Positions 16,801-25,975 of a stretch of 42,897 bases of DNA are shown in pieces. The stretch comes from Bacteroidota bacterium. Its GTDB lineage: Bacteria > Bacteroidota > Bacteroidia > Sphingobacteriales > Sphingobacteriaceae. Position 1 is the stretch's first letter; every line of letters begins with the position of its first letter. The notes beneath the pieces were generated by a model that was given only the letters and a program-made list of their open reading frames with translations, was not told the origin of the DNA and did no database searches. A program made the position numbers and the translations under genes. The stretch covers positions 1 through 42,897 of the forward strand of contig JABDCF010000019.1 in NCBI GenBank assembly GCA_013288235.1, written 5' to 3'.

Positions 16801-17316
16801 CTATTTCGCCTGGTTAATAATTTCGCGAATGCTTGCCAGGTGATGGTCATCATGCTCAGCAACAAAATAGGCAAGATCGATAATGCGCATGGCGATTTTG
16901 AGCCGCGGATGCAAAGCAACATTGAGCAATTGCTCATCAGTTAAACCTAATAGTTTATTCACAAATTGCTGCCTTTGTTGCCTGAAATTCTGCTGTAACG
17001 TCTTAATTTCTGTCGCATCATGATTGGCAGTATGTGTTTTTTGATTGGTCAGATCGGCCTGCCGTAATTCGGATAACCCATTTGCTAAATCATCAAGCCT
17101 GCCAAACCACAATGGTTCAAGGTCTGATAGGTGCCCGATCTCTTCTTTTATCGCCCATTTCTCATTCAGCTTTAGTGTTAGTAAAGCCGGTTCCAAATGA
17201 CCGGTAATTTCTTCAACCCTCGCTGGTGTTCCGCTAAGGCGTTCAATAATTGAGGGTAAAATACCATTGTCTTCAATTAGAGGGAATTTTCTATAAAACC
17301 ATTTTGTTTTTTGCAT
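16801..17316 (-). CDS. DinB family protein
   Basis: 171 residues forming a four-helix bundle. The three-His metal site is visible as His63-like in KEEIGHLSDLE and as AEHDDHHLASI near the C-terminus. DinB-like proteins use such sites in thiol transferases and related enzymes, most with unknown substrates. It starts at ATG 17316, upstream of which is AT-rich spacer DNA. It is not in an obvious operon; transcription runs away from the SnoaL-like gene at 17548. Confidence 0.87.
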   Translation of the reverse strand: MQKTKWFYRKFPLIEDNGILPSIIERLSGTPARVEEITGHLEPALLTLKLNEKWAIKEEIGHLSDLEPLWFGRLDDLANGLSELRQADLTNQKTHTANHDATEIKTLQQNFRQQRQQFVNKLLGLTDEQLLNVALHPRLKIAMRIIDLAYFVAEHDDHHLASIREIINQAK

Positions 17317-17514
17317 GATAATTAAGAATTTGCAAATTTTGTTAATGTGATATTAAAAAGAATATTCCATGGTAAAATGGCTATCAAAATTAAAAATCAA
17401 ACATGCGCAAAAAGCATCAACAAACATCCGAAAGTATTTATGACCTTTAACAGACAATCGCAGACTATTGATTGGTAGTTCCGAATTATACAATTTTCGC
17501 TTTTATAACAGTTT

Positions 17515-17522
17515 TATTTTTG
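17515..17522 (+). promoter_or_regulatory. Bacteroidota -7 element (TATTTTTG) for the SnoaL-like gene
   Basis: Exact TAnnTTTG match, 25 bases before ATG 17548. A TTTC at 17495-17498 is a weak candidate for the -33 element, slightly too close. Confidence 0.45.
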
Positions 17523-17547
17523 CATAACAACATTAATAATACTTGTT

Positions 17548-18027
17548 ATGAAAAGGATAAACATTTTTACAGTAGTTCAAATAACCGGGATGCTGTTTTT
17601 AGGTTACAATTGCAATGCGCAGCAATCGAAAGTAAACCCGAGCCTTGAAGAAGCTAAAAAAGAGATTGCAGCAAGTAACACCATTTATTTCCAGGCTTTC
17701 GCAAAGGGCGATCCGTCTATATTTATTAACAGGTATGCAAAAGATTGCTGGATAATGCCCCCAAATGCACCGGTATTGCGCGGTGCAGGTGCACCCCTCG
17801 AGTTTTTTAAAACCGCCTATAATAAATTCGGCCTGCGAAATGGTAAATTCATTACACTTGATGTGTTTGGTGATGGAAAAGAGTTTGTTACCGAAGTGGG
17901 TATTTGGCAGTCGTTTGATGTGCATAATGTGATGTTTGATAACGGTAAATTCCTGGTATTGTGGAAGAAAACGACTGATGGATGGAAAATGTACAGGGAT
18001 TCGTTCAGCAGCGACCACAATAAATAA
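17548..18027 (+). CDS. Exported SnoaL-like/DUF4440 protein
   Basis: 159 residues with a signal peptide ending near CNAQ. The body is an NTF2/SnoaL-like cone: an N-terminal helix (EEAKKEIAASNTIYFQAFAKGD), the VLRGAGAPLEFFKTAY loop, and strands ending in LVLWKKTTDGWKMYRDSFSSD. Such proteins hold a hydrophobic pocket; the ligand or reaction is unknown. An AraC regulator starts 47 bp downstream and a cytoplasmic relative of the same fold lies at 19771. It may form a transcript with the AraC gene. Confidence 0.87.
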   Translation: MKRINIFTVVQITGMLFLGYNCNAQQSKVNPSLEEAKKEIAASNTIYFQAFAKGDPSIFINRYAKDCWIMPPNAPVLRGAGAPLEFFKTAYNKFGLRNGKFITLDVFGDGKEFVTEVGIWQSFDVHNVMFDNGKFLVLWKKTTDGWKMYRDSFSSDHNK

Positions 18028-18073
18028 TACCTGAAAAATTGATTTATCAACATAGGAACCTTAACTTCACGCT

Positions 18074-18886
18074 ATGGAATTTAAGCAATTTACGCCGTCT
18101 GATACCTTAAAGCCATACGTTAAGCATTATTATATCTTCAAATCCGATTCAGCCGCCGGGTTTGAAGACACCGTTTTTCCAAGCGGTGATATGGAAATGA
18201 TATTTAACCTTGGTGAGGGGATTTGGGAGGCGTCAATTAGCGATAAATTTTACAAAACCCCTCCGATAGAATTATGGGGCCAGGTTACTAAACCACTGGC
18301 AATAAAGTCAAGCGGCAGGCATACCATGCTTGGTATTAAATTTTTTACGCACTCGGCCGCTTATTTTCTTAACGATGAGATCGGCGTTTTTAACGACCAG
18401 GTCTCAGACCTTGCCACTATTATTGGCAACCCGGCAAAAGCTTTACATGAACAGCTTTTAGAAACACCGGATGAGGCAAAAAGAATAAACCTTGTGGAAA
18501 CTTTCTTGCTGAAAAGATTGATAGCTAATGAGAAAAAATCCTTCAGGATTGATAAGGTGGGCCATATTTTAACGAGTATCAAAAAAGATCCGTTTGAAAA
18601 CAACCTCGGCGCCATAGCATCCAAATATGGTATCACGCCACGTTACCTGCATAAATTAATTTATCAGCATACCGGCCTTTCGCCAACGATATTCAATAAA
18701 ATAAGCAGATTCCAGTTCAGCCTAAAGCTAATTGCCAAAAATGACCAGCCTTTTACTGCAATAGCTTACAACAGCGGTTATTTTGACCAGTCGCATTTTA
18801 TCCGCGATTTTAAATCTTTTACCGGGGTTACCCCCTCGGCATACCTGGAGACTTCGTCTGCTGTAAATTTATTATTAGCCCAATAA
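18074..18886 (+). CDS. AraC family transcriptional regulator (DUF6597-type N-terminus)
   Basis: 270 residues. The N-terminal part (FTPSDTLKPYVKHYYIFKS, then VFPSGDMEMIFNLG) matches the DUF6597-like sensor half common in Bacteroidota AraC proteins. The C-terminal ~100 residues carry two helix-turn-helix motifs: LGAIASKYGITPRYLHKLIYQ and FTAIAYNSGYFDQSHFIRDF. It should bind DNA in response to an unknown signal. It lies between the SnoaL-like gene and the ICL/PEPM-like gene, which are plausible targets. Its C-terminus ends typically, with no truncation. Confidence 0.93.
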   Translation: MEFKQFTPSDTLKPYVKHYYIFKSDSAAGFEDTVFPSGDMEMIFNLGEGIWEASISDKFYKTPPIELWGQVTKPLAIKSSGRHTMLGIKFFTHSAAYFLNDEIGVFNDQVSDLATIIGNPAKALHEQLLETPDEAKRINLVETFLLKRLIANEKKSFRIDKVGHILTSIKKDPFENNLGAIASKYGITPRYLHKLIYQHTGLSPTIFNKISRFQFSLKLIAKNDQPFTAIAYNSGYFDQSHFIRDFKSFTGVTPSAYLETSSAVNLLLAQ

Positions 18887-18933
18887 ATTTAAAACTGTTC
18901 CTCTCCGTACAATTCCATCATTTTGCCGTGCAA

Positions 18934-18941
18934 TACCTTTG
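18934..18941 (+). promoter_or_regulatory. Bacteroidota -7 element (TACCTTTG) for the ICL/PEPM-like gene
   Basis: Exact TAnnTTTG match, 30 bases before ATG 18972, giving a normal leader length. It suggests that this gene starts a transcript separate from the AraC gene before it. Confidence 0.5.
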
Positions 18942-18971
18942 TTATAATTAATCATTAAACAAAGTAATCGT

Positions 18972-19742
18972 ATGAACCTTTTTGAAACATTTAAACAACT
19001 GCACCAGGGGGAAAGCCCATTGCTGTTAGCCAACATCTGGGATGTAAACAGCGCGAAAATATTTGAAACAAGCGGTTACAAGGCCATTGGCGTTTCCAGC
19101 CAGGCAGTATCGGATGCCTTTGGCTATGAGGATGGTGAGAACCTGCCATTTGAAGTACTGCTCCAATTGGCTAAAAGGGTGGCAGAAGTGGTTAGCATTC
19201 CGTTTTCGGTTGACATGGAAGGCGGGTACAGTCGTACCATTGATGGTATCATTAAAAATATAGACCATTTGCACGATGCCGGCGTTGTTGGAATAAACCT
19301 GGAAGATACCGTTCCGGGCGCTGCCAGACAATTTAAACCCGTGGCTGAATTTCAAAAGATACTTTCGGCGGTAGCCGATCATATCAGCCGTAACAATTTG
19401 CAGGTGTTTGTAAATATCAGGACTGATGGCTTCCTTTTGGGAATGCCAAATGCCCTTGCCGACACGCTTAGCCGCATAAGAAGTTACGAAAACGCTGGGG
19501 CCGACGGCATATTTGTCCCTTGTATCGTTAACAGCGGCGACATCAGCGAAGTGGTTAATGCTACCAGGCTCCCGGTTAATGTTATGTGTATGTCAGCCCT
19601 CCCCGGTTTTGACGAATTAGCCTCATTGGGCGTTAAGAGGATCAGCATGGGGCCATTCCTTTTTAACAAGGCAAATGAACATATCGGAAACATGGCAAAA
19701 GCAATAATAACCGATAAAAATTTCTCATCCATCCTTTCATAA
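18972..19742 (+). CDS. Isocitrate lyase/PEP mutase family enzyme
   Basis: 256 residues, a TIM barrel of the ICL/PEP mutase superfamily: LLLANIWDVNSAKIFE, AIGVSSQAVSDAFGYED, VDMEGGYS with Asp81 and Glu83, and INLEDTVPG. These acidic residues would hold Mg2+ for cleavage or rearrangement of a C-C or C-P bond in a 2-oxo acid. It lacks the CG-type catalytic loop of true isocitrate lyases at this length, so a lyase or hydrolase on a small oxo acid is likelier. A small SnoaL-like gene follows 28 bp later and is probably co-transcribed. Confidence 0.9.
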   Translation: MNLFETFKQLHQGESPLLLANIWDVNSAKIFETSGYKAIGVSSQAVSDAFGYEDGENLPFEVLLQLAKRVAEVVSIPFSVDMEGGYSRTIDGIIKNIDHLHDAGVVGINLEDTVPGAARQFKPVAEFQKILSAVADHISRNNLQVFVNIRTDGFLLGMPNALADTLSRIRSYENAGADGIFVPCIVNSGDISEVVNATRLPVNVMCMSALPGFDELASLGVKRISMGPFLFNKANEHIGNMAKAIITDKNFSSILS

Positions 19743-19770
19743 ATAAAAATTCACCAATAAAATAAAAAAG

Positions 19771-20151
19771 ATGAAGCTACCAACAAGGGCGGAAGACGCC
19801 CACGCAACACTTGCAGCAGCCTTTAATACAGGTGATGTTGCTACGGTAATGAGCATGTACGATGTAAGCGGCATTATCGTACCTGAACCTAATAAACCTG
19901 TATCGGGCAGGGATAAATTTGAGGAATCGATAAAAGCGATCCTGTCTATCAAAGGCCAAATGGAGATAAAAACCGTGTATTGCCTGCAAACCGGTGATAT
20001 AGCCCTGGGCCGTTCAGAATGGAGTATTACCGATGGCAAAGAAGTCAAAATCAGCGCTAAAGGTATCGAAGTGATGAAACAACAGGCTGATGGCGGCTGG
20101 AAAATTATAATTGACCAGGCATTTGGCGCCGAAGCAAACCTAACTGCTTAA
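19771..20151 (+). CDS. Cytoplasmic SnoaL-like/DUF4440 protein
   Basis: 126 residues with no signal peptide, in the NTF2/SnoaL-like fold: EDAHATLAAAFNTGDVATVM, VPEPNKPVSGRDKFEESIK and the closing strand QADGGWKIIIDQAFG. It is the intracellular counterpart of the exported protein at 17548. It follows the ICL/PEPM-like gene at 28 bp, so the two probably form an operon. Function cannot be named; such proteins range from isomerases to polyketide cyclases and structural binders. Confidence 0.87.
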   Translation: MKLPTRAEDAHATLAAAFNTGDVATVMSMYDVSGIIVPEPNKPVSGRDKFEESIKAILSIKGQMEIKTVYCLQTGDIALGRSEWSITDGKEVKISAKGIEVMKQQADGGWKIIIDQAFGAEANLTA

Positions 20152-20172
20152 AAGCCCCATATAGTAACGATA

Positions 20173-20210
20173 AGCTCTGCCGACGACTGTTGACAGGGCT
20201 TGTTTATTTA
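20173..20210 (+). terminator. Possible terminator after the SnoaL-like gene
   Basis: AGCTCTG (20173) can pair with CAGGGCT (20194) over a 14-base loop, followed by TGTTTATTTA. The T-run is interrupted, so this is a weak candidate. Confidence 0.35.
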
Positions 20211-20269
20211 CCCTCATTTTCCAGGAATATTTTATAAGCAATTTTAGTATTAGATATTTTTTAAATATT

Positions 20270-20277
20270 TAGCTTTG
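20270..20277 (+). promoter_or_regulatory. Bacteroidota -7 element (TAGCTTTG) next to ATG 20285
   Basis: Exact TAnnTTTG match ending 7 bases before the ATG of the membrane protein. As with the genes at 13002, 35256 and 32479, the spacing would give a nearly leaderless mRNA. Confidence 0.45.
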
Positions 20278-20284
20278 GGACTTT

Positions 20285-21328
20285 ATGAGTGAAAACGATC
20301 AGCAAAACAATGATAAACCAGCGAAAAAAAACACAGCCGGTTCAAAGGGGCGTCCTCGAGGTGGGCAAAAACTTTTGGGCGAGGTAAATGCTGCTGATAA
20401 ACCGGAAGAAGAGCTGAAAACAAAAAGACCAAAGCAGAAAGCAGCTTCAGGAATAAATAAAGCATCTAACGAAGTTGCCCATGGATATTCAAAATTCAAA
20501 ATAGAATCCCCGAAATCCGAAACCGACCTCTCAAAATCCGAAATCAAACCGCAGACATCCGAAATCGAACATCCGAAATCCGAAATCCCCATGGAAGTAC
20601 ACCACCATCCCGACCTGGAACATAAGCCGAAGCCCATTAAAGAATACCTGCTGGAGGGTTTTATGATATTTATTGCCGTGATGATGGGCTTTGTGGCTGA
20701 GAATATAAGGGAAGCCATAGATAATAGCGACCAGGCAAAGCACCTTACAGAGCAATTGGTACACGACTTGCGTGCCGATACTGCGCAATTAAACTATATA
20801 AACAGTAACGAAGGCCTGATAGTTAAATATAATGATACTCTATTTAACATGCTACAGCAGCCCATGGCGAAAATAGATACCAGGCATTTACAAAAAATGG
20901 TGGCCAATTCACATAGTATGTGGCTTTTTCACCCGTCGGCGGGCGCAATAGCCGCTATTAAAAATCAGTTGCACCTGAAACAGTTCACCAACTCGGAGCT
21001 GATAAATTATTTTTCGAAGTATGAACGGCACATCGAACTGTTGCACATAGCACAGGATATCAACCTGCAATACCAGCGTACCTACCTCGACCCTTTTACA
21101 ACGCAGCATTTTACGCCTGCAAACCTGGTTGCCGCCTTTGATAATGCTGGCCACCCGACAGCACAAATGCGCAACCTAACCCAGCCTGACCTGGATCAAC
21201 TGGCTACGGATATGGTAATGATCAGGCTTATCACCAGGGAAATGGTGACTGATAACAGGATGGTGAAAGCAGATGCTGTGGACTTGCTGCAATACGTTAA
21301 AAAGCAGTATGGGGTGGATGGGGAGTAG
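20285..21328 (+). CDS. Single-pass membrane protein of unknown function with a repeat-derived segment
   Basis: 347 residues. Residues 1-100 are charged and disordered, and residues about 76-101 (ESPKSETDLSKSEI, then SEIEHPKSEIP) are encoded by a dispersed ATCCGAAATC-type repeat. One transmembrane helix follows (LEGFMIFIAVMMGFVAENI, about residues 122-140). The rest is a helical domain with HLTEQLVHDLRADTAQLNYI and YFSKYERHIELLHIAQDI, probably outside the membrane on the far side. I recall proteins of this layout in Bacteroidota but know no function. Start ATG 20285 is supported by the nearby promoter motif; an ATG at residue 102 (after the repeat) would give a shorter protein with all conserved parts. 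Downstream is a hairpin with T-run. Confidence 0.85.
   Translation: MSENDQQNNDKPAKKNTAGSKGRPRGGQKLLGEVNAADKPEEELKTKRPKQKAASGINKASNEVAHGYSKFKIESPKSETDLSKSEIKPQTSEIEHPKSEIPMEVHHHPDLEHKPKPIKEYLLEGFMIFIAVMMGFVAENIREAIDNSDQAKHLTEQLVHDLRADTAQLNYINSNEGLIVKYNDTLFNMLQQPMAKIDTRHLQKMVANSHSMWLFHPSAGAIAAIKNQLHLKQFTNSELINYFSKYERHIELLHIAQDINLQYQRTYLDPFTTQHFTPANLVAAFDNAGHPTAQMRNLTQPDLDQLATDMVMIRLITREMVTDNRMVKADAVDLLQYVKKQYGVDGE
20511..20587. repeat. ATCCGAAATC-type dispersed repeat inside a coding region
   Basis: Five or more copies of CCGAAATC or CCGAAA occur here, in frame, giving the repeated peptide KSEI. A 19-bp stretch at 20557-20575 (ATCCGAAATCGAACATCCG) occurs again, inverted, at 35088-35106 in the spacer before the PASTA gene. 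The unit also recurs at 35205-35237. Confidence 0.75.
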
Positions 21329-21393
21329 CGGGGAGGTTGATTGGATTAAAACTCCTGTCGTTTAGCTTATATACATATAACATATATATGTGT

Positions 21394-21452
21394 GGAAGCT
21401 GGAAGCTTCCGCCATGCCGCACTACGGGTTACGCTTCGCTAAACCCGCGGCA
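21394..21452 (+). terminator. Hairpin element with T-run after the membrane-protein gene
   Basis: GGAAGC pairs with GCTTCC at 21394-21410. A second, larger imperfect hairpin spans 21415-21452: TGCCG pairs with CGGCA outside and CGGGTT with AACCCG inside. It is followed by TTGTTTTTTAAT and another T-run near 21470. It can terminate plus-strand transcription. Its GC-rich form differs from the surrounding AT-rich spacer, so it may be a dispersed hairpin repeat. The rest of the 275-bp spacer holds an alternating AT tract at about 21368-21390. Confidence 0.45.
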
Positions 21453-21603
21453 GCGTTGTTTTTTAATATTTTTTTTGCCAAAAGCCTGTACAACTTAAAA
21501 GGATTTATTATTTTAGCTCATCATAAATCTTTTTCACTATTTACCTGAAACGGCTTGCCCACGAATGTCAATGAACAGGTAAATCCAATTAAAAACACAG
21601 AAA

Positions 21604-22872
21604 ATGTCACATCAAGTAATTACAGATGACCGGGTACTTACTTTGCCCGGTTTAAATACACCCGGCCACAAGGTGGAGGGTGTTCAGTTTGCAGGTTATT
21701 CATTAGTTAGGGGTAATGTGAACCCTGACGGGCCGGATGCAGGGTTATTCTATTGGTTTGCAGGCACAGATGACTATGCCGACCGTCCAACAGTTATTTG
21801 GACTAACGGCGGCCCTGGATCGAGCAGTTTCTGGGGGTTTTTTCTTGAAAACGGCCCCTACGAGGTGTCAATTGCCGAAGGCCCTGAGCCGGTTATGACC
21901 GTTACGGCCCGCAAACATGCCTGGAACCAATATGTTAATTACATGATATTTGAACACCCCCTAAGTGTTACCATATCGTTTGCTAAAGACGAGCAGGTGC
22001 CTAAGACAGTAGAGCAGGGGATGGAGGAATATTACCAGGCATTGCTTAATTTCCTGGCCAAACATCCTGAAATAGCTAAAAATCCAATTATCCTTGCCGG
22101 GGAGTCATATGCGGGTACTTATCTGCCACCCCTTGCCAAGTTAATTGTGGCTGGGAATGCCAAAGCTGGCCATACCACGATTGATTTGCGCGGGACAGTG
22201 CTGCTTGACGCCTGGGTTGACCCATGGGTGCAAATGGCCTCGGATACGACTTATGCGTTCAATCATGGCATTATCTCCGCCCAACAAAAGGAAATACTTG
22301 ATAAGAATGTAAGTCTGCCTGTAATTAACGATGAGATACAAAAGTTGAGCGGTGTTTATATGGCCAATATAGCGCAGGCAATGGACCCTTCATTTGACCC
22401 GGTTATGAAATACCTCAATGATGACGGCTTCCGCAAAGCCGTACATGCGCCCCTTGTGGGGCCGGGTACGACCGTAACCCAAAACTGGTCGGCTGTGGTA
22501 TCCAAAAACTATACCCCGCAGGTTAACGATAGTTATGCACATATAGTCAGAGAATTGCTGGAGGATGCGGAGCATGAGGGTAAATTTAAACAGCGTATCC
22601 TGGTCATTTCGGGCCTTAATGATGCCAAGGACTGCAATTTCCTGGGCACGGGCGAATGGCTCAACAAACTGGATGGTATTGCTGCCGCCGAGTTTAAGCT
22701 GGCAGGCACAACACAATGGCTGCATCCCGTAACCAAAGAAGTGATCGGCTTCGAGCAAAAGGGAAGCCTGCTAAGCTGGCTAAAGGTACTCAATGCAGGC
22801 CACCTTGCTGTGCTCGACCAGCCGCTGCTGATACAGTATATTTTGAGTTCGGTGGATTTGGGTGAAAAATAA
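21604..22872 (+). CDS. Serine carboxypeptidase (peptidase family S10) without signal peptide
   Basis: 422 residues of the S10 alpha/beta-hydrolase family. The oxyanion segment is TNGGPGSSSFWGFF, the nucleophile is Ser168 in GESYAGTYLPP, the acid is Asp340 in SGLNDAKDCNFLG, and the base is His400 in LNAGHLAVLDQP. It would remove C-terminal residues from peptides. S10 enzymes are usually secreted or vacuolar, but this one starts MSHQVITDDRVLTL with no signal, so it may be cytoplasmic or exported by another route. Length fits the family. Between Asp340 and the CN pair there are three residues where yeast carboxypeptidase Y has two. It is flanked by non-related genes. Confidence 0.92.
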   Translation: MSHQVITDDRVLTLPGLNTPGHKVEGVQFAGYSLVRGNVNPDGPDAGLFYWFAGTDDYADRPTVIWTNGGPGSSSFWGFFLENGPYEVSIAEGPEPVMTVTARKHAWNQYVNYMIFEHPLSVTISFAKDEQVPKTVEQGMEEYYQALLNFLAKHPEIAKNPIILAGESYAGTYLPPLAKLIVAGNAKAGHTTIDLRGTVLLDAWVDPWVQMASDTTYAFNHGIISAQQKEILDKNVSLPVINDEIQKLSGVYMANIAQAMDPSFDPVMKYLNDDGFRKAVHAPLVGPGTTVTQNWSAVVSKNYTPQVNDSYAHIVRELLEDAEHEGKFKQRILVISGLNDAKDCNFLGTGEWLNKLDGIAAAEFKLAGTTQWLHPVTKEVIGFEQKGSLLSWLKVLNAGHLAVLDQPLLIQYILSSVDLGEK

Positions 22873-22919
22873 TTTTGGACAGAATAATTTTCTGCTGTAA
22901 GCTCTCAATACTGGTTTTT

Positions 22920-23840
22920 TTAGTTAAATGAACGCCTGAACTCCAAAGGCGAGAGGTTGGTTTTTGTCTTGAATAATTTGCTGAAAGATTGCGGATGTTC
23001 AAAACCTAATTCGTACGCAATTTCGCTTACTGATAAGCCTGTGATGGATAGTTTTTCCTTTGCCTTTTCTATCAGTTTATCATGTATATGTTGCTGGGTA
23101 CTCTGGCCTGTTAAAGTTTTAAGCGATCCGCTTAAATAATTGGGCGACACATTTAAAGCTTCTGCAATGGATTGAACAGTAGGCAGCCCTTTTTTCGACA
23201 ATGTATCGCCGTTAAAATACGCTGCAAGTATATCTTCCAGGCGATCAAGAAGCAGATGATTGGCTATTTTTCGGGTGATGAACTGACGATGATAAAATCT
23301 TTCCGAATAATTGAACAATAATTCCAATTGCGCAATAATGATGTCCTGGCTGAATTTATCGATGTTAGAACGGTATTCCTGCTCAATGCTTTGCATCATG
23401 CCTGTTATCGTTATTTCCTCCTTTTCGGAGAGATATAATGCTTCGTTTACCGAATAATCAAAATATTCATATTTTTTTATTGTTTTGGCCAATGAGGTAT
23501 TCCACAAAAAATCGGGATGGATGAGTAACAGCCATCCCGAATGTTTTAGTTCCTTCTCCTTATCAAATTCTATCCCAAAAATCTGGCCTGGCGACATGAA
23601 AAACATAATACCCTCATCAAAATCATATTCCTGCTGCCCGTATTTCATTCTGGCATTAAAATTCCTTTTAAGCGAGATCGAATAAAAATCAAACACCAGG
23701 CTTATTGATCTGGCATCGGGCAAACGTTTAATCGATTCAAAATTTACTACCGTGATTAATGGATGCTCCGGTTTTGGAAGCCCCATAAGCCGGTGGTACT
23801 CGCTTATCGTCTTAATCCGGTGAGGTTGCTTGTTTGTCAT
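22920..23840 (-). CDS. AraC family transcriptional regulator
   Basis: 306 residues. The N-terminal half is a cupin-like sensor (FYSISLKRNFNARMKYG, FDEGIMFFMSPGQIFGIE). The C-terminal ~100 residues carry the two helix-turn-helix motifs (VQSIAEALNVSPNYLSGSL and VSEIAYELGFEHPQSFSKLF). It is a paralogue of the regulator at 27473: both share YxRQFITR, the GLP spacer and the VSEIAYxLGF recognition helix. The gene lies 12 bp downstream of the NmrA-like gene on the same strand, so it is probably the last gene of that transcript and may control it. Confidence 0.93.
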   Translation of the reverse strand: MTNKQPHRIKTISEYHRLMGLPKPEHPLITVVNFESIKRLPDARSISLVFDFYSISLKRNFNARMKYGQQEYDFDEGIMFFMSPGQIFGIEFDKEKELKHSGWLLLIHPDFLWNTSLAKTIKKYEYFDYSVNEALYLSEKEEITITGMMQSIEQEYRSNIDKFSQDIIIAQLELLFNYSERFYHRQFITRKIANHLLLDRLEDILAAYFNGDTLSKKGLPTVQSIAEALNVSPNYLSGSLKTLTGQSTQQHIHDKLIEKAKEKLSITGLSVSEIAYELGFEHPQSFSKLFKTKTNLSPLEFRRSFN

Positions 23841-23852
23841 ACCACAATATAC

Positions 23853-24758
23853 TTATTTTTGGTTAAAGACAGCTGCAAATTCTTTTGCAAAATCTGTCAG
23901 CTTTACTTTGCCCAAAATCGTCGGCTTGTTGCGGTTATAATCTTCATATAATACACCGGTAGCCCGGCTTGCATTCATTTCCACCAAACCTTTGGCAATA
24001 TTGGGGTTCATTCCTGCTGCTATCATCCCATTTAGCATTTGCTCATCAGGAATGGCCAGCCATTTTAAATCCAGTTTGCCGATAGCTTCGCCTAAAATAC
24101 CTGCCACTTCATTTGGCGAAACTACGTCGCTTGCTATATAACGAACTATTCTGCCGTCAAAAGGTTTTTCCATTTCTTCGGCTATAACAGCCGCAATATC
24201 AAAAGGTGAAACCCAGGGGTCTTTAACATCACCTCCGTAATTGGAAACTATGGCCCCTTGTGTTTTTATGGTTGGTATAAACGCAAGCATATTGTAGTAA
24301 AAACCAACAGGATGCATAAATTTAATAGAAACATCGTCAGGCAGTTCCCTCAAAATATTTTCTACATTGTAATGAAAAGCAAGAATGCCGTTGCCTTTGT
24401 CGGTATGTGCGCCAATGCTGCTGAGATGCACCACTCGCTTTACGCCCGACTGTTGAATGGCTTGTTTGTAATTACGGCCAATATTGGTAATAGCAGCCAT
24501 GAGGTCGAGGTCAGGATCGAAGAAACTGTTTGCGCCATGCGTTTCCATCACATAAACTATATCTGCCCCTTCGAAAGTGGCTGATAAAAAATCAGCGTCC
24601 TCCATTGTGCCGATTGCGGCGCTGGCGCCCAATGCTTCAATGGCTGCTTGTTTTTCGGCCTTGCTGCTGATAACCGTAACCGCATGCCCTTTTTGCACTA
24701 ACTCCTCTGTCAGTGGCCTGCTAATGTGTCCTAATGAACCTGTTACTATGATTTTCAT
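23853..24758 (-). CDS. NmrA-like NAD(P)-binding protein
   Basis: About 301 residues from ATG 24758. The protein begins MKIIVTGSLGHISRPLTEEL, a Rossmann motif of the NmrA/atypical SDR type, followed by IGTMEDADFLSATFEGADIV and KRVVHLSSIGAHTDKG. No YxxxK catalytic pair is evident, as in NmrA-type proteins that act as redox sensors or as quinone or azo-reductase-like enzymes. The open frame extends to 24785, but the added residues are not typical. It has its own upstream region behind the terminator at 24918-24946 and is followed by the AraC gene. Confidence 0.88.
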   Translation of the reverse strand: MKIIVTGSLGHISRPLTEELVQKGHAVTVISSKAEKQAAIEALGASAAIGTMEDADFLSATFEGADIVYVMETHGANSFFDPDLDLMAAITNIGRNYKQAIQQSGVKRVVHLSSIGAHTDKGNGILAFHYNVENILRELPDDVSIKFMHPVGFYYNMLAFIPTIKTQGAIVSNYGGDVKDPWVSPFDIAAVIAEEMEKPFDGRIVRYIASDVVSPNEVAGILGEAIGKLDLKWLAIPDEQMLNGMIAAGMNPNIAKGLVEMNASRATGVLYEDYNRNKPTILGKVKLTDFAKEFAAVFNQK

Positions 24759-24917
24759 GTTTTTAATGTTTTTTTGATATTGCAAAGGTGCGTACCAAAA
24801 AATAAGCCGATGTAGCCGAATCTACTATTGTTGTAGTCAAAATATGGGGTAATTTACAGTAAGCGCCAGAATATACAAGCAATTGGTGCTTTTCCGATTA
24901 ATTCTCCAGGTAACCAA

Positions 24918-24946
24918 ATAAAAAAAGGGTGTTTTCACCCCTTTTA
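24918..24946 (-). terminator. Intrinsic terminator after the SDR-cupin-AKR operon
   Basis: On the minus strand AAAAGGGGTG, loop AAAA, CACCC, then a run of T. It lies 26 bp after the stop of the aldo/keto reductase gene and separates that operon from the NmrA-like gene. Confidence 0.8.
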
Positions 24947-24971
24947 CATTTTCAGTTTAAAGTCAGTATAG

Positions 24972-25970
<999 letters not shown>

Positions 25971-25975
25971 TTAGT

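Noticed and set aside
18972-19742. Glyoxylate-cycle isocitrate lyase
   Set aside because: The protein is far too short and lacks the Cys loop of true isocitrate lyase; malate synthase is not nearby.
20511-20587. Repeat region in the membrane-protein gene as a CRISPR or minisatellite outside coding DNA
   Set aside because: The frame is open through it and the transmembrane helix follows in the same frame, so it is coding.
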